From positions 1-8,730 of the forward strand of contig JAUVKO010000076.1 of NCBI GenBank assembly GCA_030596225.1: a stretch of 8,730 bases of DNA. The letters are read 5' to 3'. The notes under the pieces are model-generated. The model was not told where the DNA came from. It worked only from the letters and a program-made list of their open reading frames with translations, and searched no databases. This stretch comes from Fidelibacterota bacterium. GTDB taxonomy: Bacteria; Fidelibacterota; UBA8477; JABMPR01. This document shows, piece after piece, positions 5,948 to 8,730 of the stretch (position 1 is its first letter; every line of letters starts with the position of its first letter). The translations under genes and the position numbers were made by a program.

Positions 5948-7513
5948 AAAATAACACTCCTTAATGGAAGAAATACTCTTTAATTTTTCAAACATTTCTG
6001 TTACCGGTTTCGAATCACATTTGATCAATGAAAGTGCTATATCACCAACCTTACGACTGAGTGAATATTCAGCAATATTGACTCCATAATCTCCAAAAAG
6101 AGTTCCAACGTCACCGACAACACCAGGAACATCAACATTCAGGATCAGGACCAGGGGACCATCCAGCAAAGCATCTACATGATAATTATTCACCTTGGTA
6201 AGACGATGCCCCCCTTGAATATCCGTATAGCCGTGCAATTCCCAGGTTGCTCCGTTTTCAGATTCAACTTTAATTGCCATAACATTTTGCACGTGACTTA
6301 GCTCAGGATCATGAAGAGTGCTCAGCGAAATACCTTTTGATTGAGCCACTGACTGGGCATTTATCAGATTAATGACACCATCGAAGCGATCCTGCATTAT
6401 CCCCTCAAAAGCTGAATAGAGTAGCGGTTGAATATGTTCCGAATCACCATTATAGCTTAAACGAAGGGATTTGACAGCGGCCGTGTGCAAGGGATGCTGA
6501 AGACGACCGATCTTCCTGGCCAGCTCTAAAGAATGCCCAATGGTTTTAAGAATGCTCATATCCGCAATGGGCAGATTGATCGTATTATTCAAGCGATCAT
6601 GCAGAATATAATCCATCATCTGAGTTGCAACCTGCACCGCTACATTTTCTCCCGCTTCCTGCGTGCTTGCCCCAAGGTGTGGAGTTAGAATAATATTTTT
6701 TGCGCTGAGTAAGGGATTATTGACCGGAGGCTCCTCTGAATAAACGTCAATTGCTGCGCCAGAGATGATTCCTTCATTTAAGGCTCTTGCTAAATCTGAT
6801 TCATTGACCAGTCCCCCCCGAGCACAGTTTATTAGCATTGACGATGACTTCATCATCCCCAATTCAGCAGTGCTGATCAGGTTTAAAGTATCTTTATTGC
6901 GTGGTAAATGAAGTGATAGGATATCTGCATTTTCAATTACTTCTTGAAGACTGTGTATGGCAATATCCTTTACAATAAGTTGATCTTCTGAAACATAGGG
7001 GTCATATCCAATAACCTTCATCTGTAGTCCCAAAGCACGTCGGGCAACTTCCTGGCCGATTCGTCCAAGTCCAAGGATACCGAGGGTTTTTCCATTGAGC
7101 TCAGTGCCGACCAGCGCCTTCCGCTCCCAGTCACCTGCTTTTGTGGAGCTATCACCTGCGGGAATATTCCGCGCCAGAGACATCATCAGGGCAATAGTGT
7201 GCTCAGCGGCAGAGATAGTGTTTCCTCCCGGTGTGTTCATAACAACAACCCCTTGAGCAGTTGCAGCTTCAATATCAATATTATCTACACCAACACCGGC
7301 ACGACCAATGGCTTTTAAAGATGATGCCTGCTGAATCTCATTTGGACCAATAGTAGTACCGCTGCGAATGATCCAACCTTCAATCTCTGGCAGGACTGCG
7401 TTCAATTTATCAGTATTACCATCCAGGATCTCAATAACTTCCAAGCCAGCCTCTGTGAGCACCACTTTCCCGGCGGGAGACAGCGGATCAGTGATCAGTA
7501 TCTTATTTGTCAT
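5939..7513 (-). CDS. serA: D-3-phosphoglycerate dehydrogenase, long form with ACT domain
   Basis: SerA oxidises 3-phosphoglycerate to 3-phosphohydroxypyruvate with NAD, the first step of serine synthesis in the cytoplasm. At 524 aa this is the long form. Parts visible in order: a split substrate-binding domain (1-95 and about 285-315), the NAD-binding domain with G148-L-G-R-I-G153, and catalytic residues R232 (NCARGGLV), E261 (SEEPP) and H279 (LTPHLGAST). An intervening ASB-type domain (about 320-445) and a C-terminal ACT domain (about 450-524, starting LVLILNVDVPGVVGDVGTLF) follow. In related enzymes the ACT domain binds serine for feedback inhibition, so the same is likely here. The ATG overlaps the TGA of the aminotransferase gene (ATGA), so the two are translationally coupled and very likely supply consecutive steps. 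No key residue is missing. Confidence 0.96.
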   Translation of the reverse strand: MTNKILITDPLSPAGKVVLTEAGLEVIEILDGNTDKLNAVLPEIEGWIIRSGTTIGPNEIQQASSLKAIGRAGVGVDNIDIEAATAQGVVVMNTPGGNTISAAEHTIALMMSLARNIPAGDSSTKAGDWERKALVGTELNGKTLGILGLGRIGQEVARRALGLQMKVIGYDPYVSEDQLIVKDIAIHSLQEVIENADILSLHLPRNKDTLNLISTAELGMMKSSSMLINCARGGLVNESDLARALNEGIISGAAIDVYSEEPPVNNPLLSAKNIILTPHLGASTQEAGENVAVQVATQMMDYILHDRLNNTINLPIADMSILKTIGHSLELARKIGRLQHPLHTAAVKSLRLSYNGDSEHIQPLLYSAFEGIMQDRFDGVINLINAQSVAQSKGISLSTLHDPELSHVQNVMAIKVESENGATWELHGYTDIQGGHRLTKVNNYHVDALLDGPLVLILNVDVPGVVGDVGTLFGDYGVNIAEYSLSRKVGDIALSLIKCDSKPVTEMFEKLKSISSIKECYFLG

Positions 7514-8583
7514 AGTTCTTTGATTACCTCATCTAAAACGCTAAGAACATCATTAATATCTGCTATCTGCAGGTCACCCATGTGAGCTAACCTAAAGGTT
7601 TTCCCTTTCAAGTCACCATACCCGCCTGATATCAAATAATCCCTATTTTTCATCTTCTCAACTAGGGCGATAAGATCAATATCAGCTTCGTTTCTAAAAC
7701 AGGTGAGTGTGTCAGATTCAAATCCGGGACTGGCAAAGAGACCAAACTGCTTTTGGCCCCATTCCCGTACTTTTACTGCCATAGCATGGTGTCGAGCAAA
7801 TCGATTGTCCAAACCTTCGGCATTGATACGATCCAGCTGAACGGCAAGGGCATACAGATGAGCAATACTGGGAGTAACTGTTGTTTGCGACTTCTCACCA
7901 GCCTTATGCATACGTACAAAGTCGAAATAAAACCCCTTTTGAGCTTCCGGAATGGAACGGCTTCGTTCCAGGGCACGGTCTGAGAGAGACATCACAGCAA
8001 AACCGGGTGGTAAAGCCCAGGCTTTCTGTACACTTGCCAGCACCATATCAATGCCCCACTCATCAACTTTGATAGGAGCACCCAGCATACCACTGACAGC
8101 ATCCACCATGAGCAGAACATTGGGGTATTTTTTAACAACCTCCCCTATCTCCCCAAGTGGATTCATGACGCCGGTAGAAGTCTCGTTGAAAACCACTGTA
8201 ATAAGATCATAATCACCGGTAGATAGCGCAGTTTCAACCTGTTCTGCAGTAGTAGCCTGTCCCCACTCAACCTGAAAATCATCTTGATCTAAACCGCAGA
8301 TACGGGTGATATCGGCCTGACGCTGGGAAAATGCACCACATATAAAATTGGCCACTCTTTGCTTGCTGAGATTACGAACACCTGCTTCCATCAAACCTGT
8401 AGCTGAACTGGTGGAGATCAATACTGACTGCTCAGTATACAGAAGTTTTTTGATCCCGGTTACAACCTTGGATTGCAGTTCACGGTAGTCAGCAGTTCGA
8501 TGACCGATAGGATATTGCGCCATGGCATCCAGGATTGCCTGATCCACATGAGTGGGTCCTGGAATAAATAATTTTGGTTTCAT
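7510..8583 (-). CDS. Class V PLP-dependent aminotransferase (serine-pyruvate/alanine-glyoxylate type), probable phosphoserine aminotransferase
   Basis: This 357-aa protein belongs to the fold-type I, class V aminotransferases. Evidence: the N-terminal FIPGPTHVD (6-14) and GHRTADY (27-33), the STSSATGLMEA cofactor-phosphate region (58-68), ETSTGV (134-139), the PLP-contacting D161 in MVDAVSG, and the Schiff-base lysine K187 in SVQKAWALPPG. Relatives catalyse serine-pyruvate or alanine-glyoxylate transamination. The overlap with serA suggests it converts 3-phosphohydroxypyruvate to phosphoserine in place of classical SerC; Thermotoga, as I recall, has a similar pairing. This substrate call is inferred from context. 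The residue before N133 is Phe, where I recall most relatives have His. The start is supported by GGAGG at 8595-8599, within the end of the DUF1015 gene. The length is normal for the family. Confidence 0.88.
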   Translation of the reverse strand: MKPKLFIPGPTHVDQAILDAMAQYPIGHRTADYRELQSKVVTGIKKLLYTEQSVLISTSSATGLMEAGVRNLSKQRVANFICGAFSQRQADITRICGLDQDDFQVEWGQATTAEQVETALSTGDYDLITVVFNETSTGVMNPLGEIGEVVKKYPNVLLMVDAVSGMLGAPIKVDEWGIDMVLASVQKAWALPPGFAVMSLSDRALERSRSIPEAQKGFYFDFVRMHKAGEKSQTTVTPSIAHLYALAVQLDRINAEGLDNRFARHHAMAVKVREWGQKQFGLFASPGFESDTLTCFRNEADIDLIALVEKMKNRDYLISGGYGDLKGKTFRLAHMGDLQIADINDVLSVLDEVIKEL

Positions 8584-8589
8584 CAGATT

Positions 8590-8730
8590 CTAGTCCTCCA
8601 ATTCTCGAAAAACCATACCAGTAGGTAATTTAGGGAAATAATAAGTGCTTTTCTGAGGCAAGCGCAACCCTTTTCCACCAATCTCGAATAGTGTATCATT
8701 ATCCGGGTAATTCATGATCCAACCCACCTG
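8590..8730 (-). CDS. DUF1015-family protein, C-terminal end only
   Basis: The last 46 codons of a gene entering from the right edge end at a TAG at 8590-8592. The tail reads QVGWIMNYPDNDTLFEIG, then GKGLRLPQKSTYYFPKLPTG, then MVFRELED. The PQKSTY-F-PKLPTG-V-F segment is the characteristic C-terminal signature of DUF1015 (PF06245) proteins, which are about 400 aa when whole. Their biochemical role is not known to me. The gap to the aminotransferase start is only six bases and the ribosome binding site of that gene lies in this coding end, so the three genes DUF1015, aminotransferase and serA form one operon. That arrangement suggests a role linked to serine metabolism. Confidence 0.8.
   Translation of the reverse strand, partial: QVGWIMNYPDNDTLFEIGGKGLRLPQKSTYYFPKLPTGMVFRELED
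8595..8599 (-). promoter_or_regulatory. Ribosome binding site of the class V aminotransferase gene
   Basis: GGAGG on the minus strand lies 11 bases before the ATG at 8583 and inside the last codons of the DUF1015 gene. It decides the start of the aminotransferase and shows that the two genes are translated from one message. Confidence 0.6.

Noticed and set aside
7753..8212. Several open frames of 60-90 codons on both strands within the aminotransferase gene
   Set aside because: They are shadows of a well-conserved gene, with low-complexity translations and no ribosome binding sites.

Overview
The window carries ten protein-coding genes, all on the minus strand, so it is read from right to left. 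Two of them are cut by the window edges. I see no rRNA, tRNA, CRISPR array, insertion sequence or prophage gene. Base composition looks moderate (about 40-45% GC by eye). The gene set suggests a diderm (Gram-negative-type) bacterium: exported proteins with signal peptides, an M23 murein peptidase, and LapA/LapB-like proteins. The mix of families and the neighbourhoods suggest the FCB side of the tree (Neomarinimicrobiota or Calditrichota-like). That placement is a guess from memory and was not computed.

Right block (8730 to about 5921): the last 46 codons of a DUF1015-family gene, a class V aminotransferase (357 aa) and serA (524 aa, with ACT domain). They are packed with a 6-nt gap and then an ATGA overlap. 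This looks like a serine-biosynthesis operon in which a SerA dehydrogenase is paired with a class V aminotransferase in place of classical SerC. A possible terminator overlaps the serA stop codon. Next is a short, charged, helical protein of unknown function with its own good ribosome binding site, followed by a possible terminator.

Middle block (5393 to about 3232): a well-formed sigma70-type promoter precedes a membrane-anchored M23 peptidase. That gene ends at a clear rho-independent terminator. It is followed by an exported CapA/PGA_cap-type metallophosphoesterase-fold protein.

Left block (about 3220 to 1): an imperfect inverted repeat and two candidate promoters lie in a 157-nt gap. Then comes a tight run miaB - lapA - lapB - secreted helical-repeat protein, with neighbours separated by 8 and 15 nt and then overlapping. 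The most notable point is the miaB start. The conserved N-terminus, including the first iron-sulfur cysteine, lies upstream of the first ATG in a stretch with no ATG, GTG or TTG. An ATT codon there has a well-placed Shine-Dalgarno sequence, so miaB probably starts at AUU, unless the sequence has an indel. I found no wholly new multi-gene system; the rest is core metabolism and envelope housekeeping.
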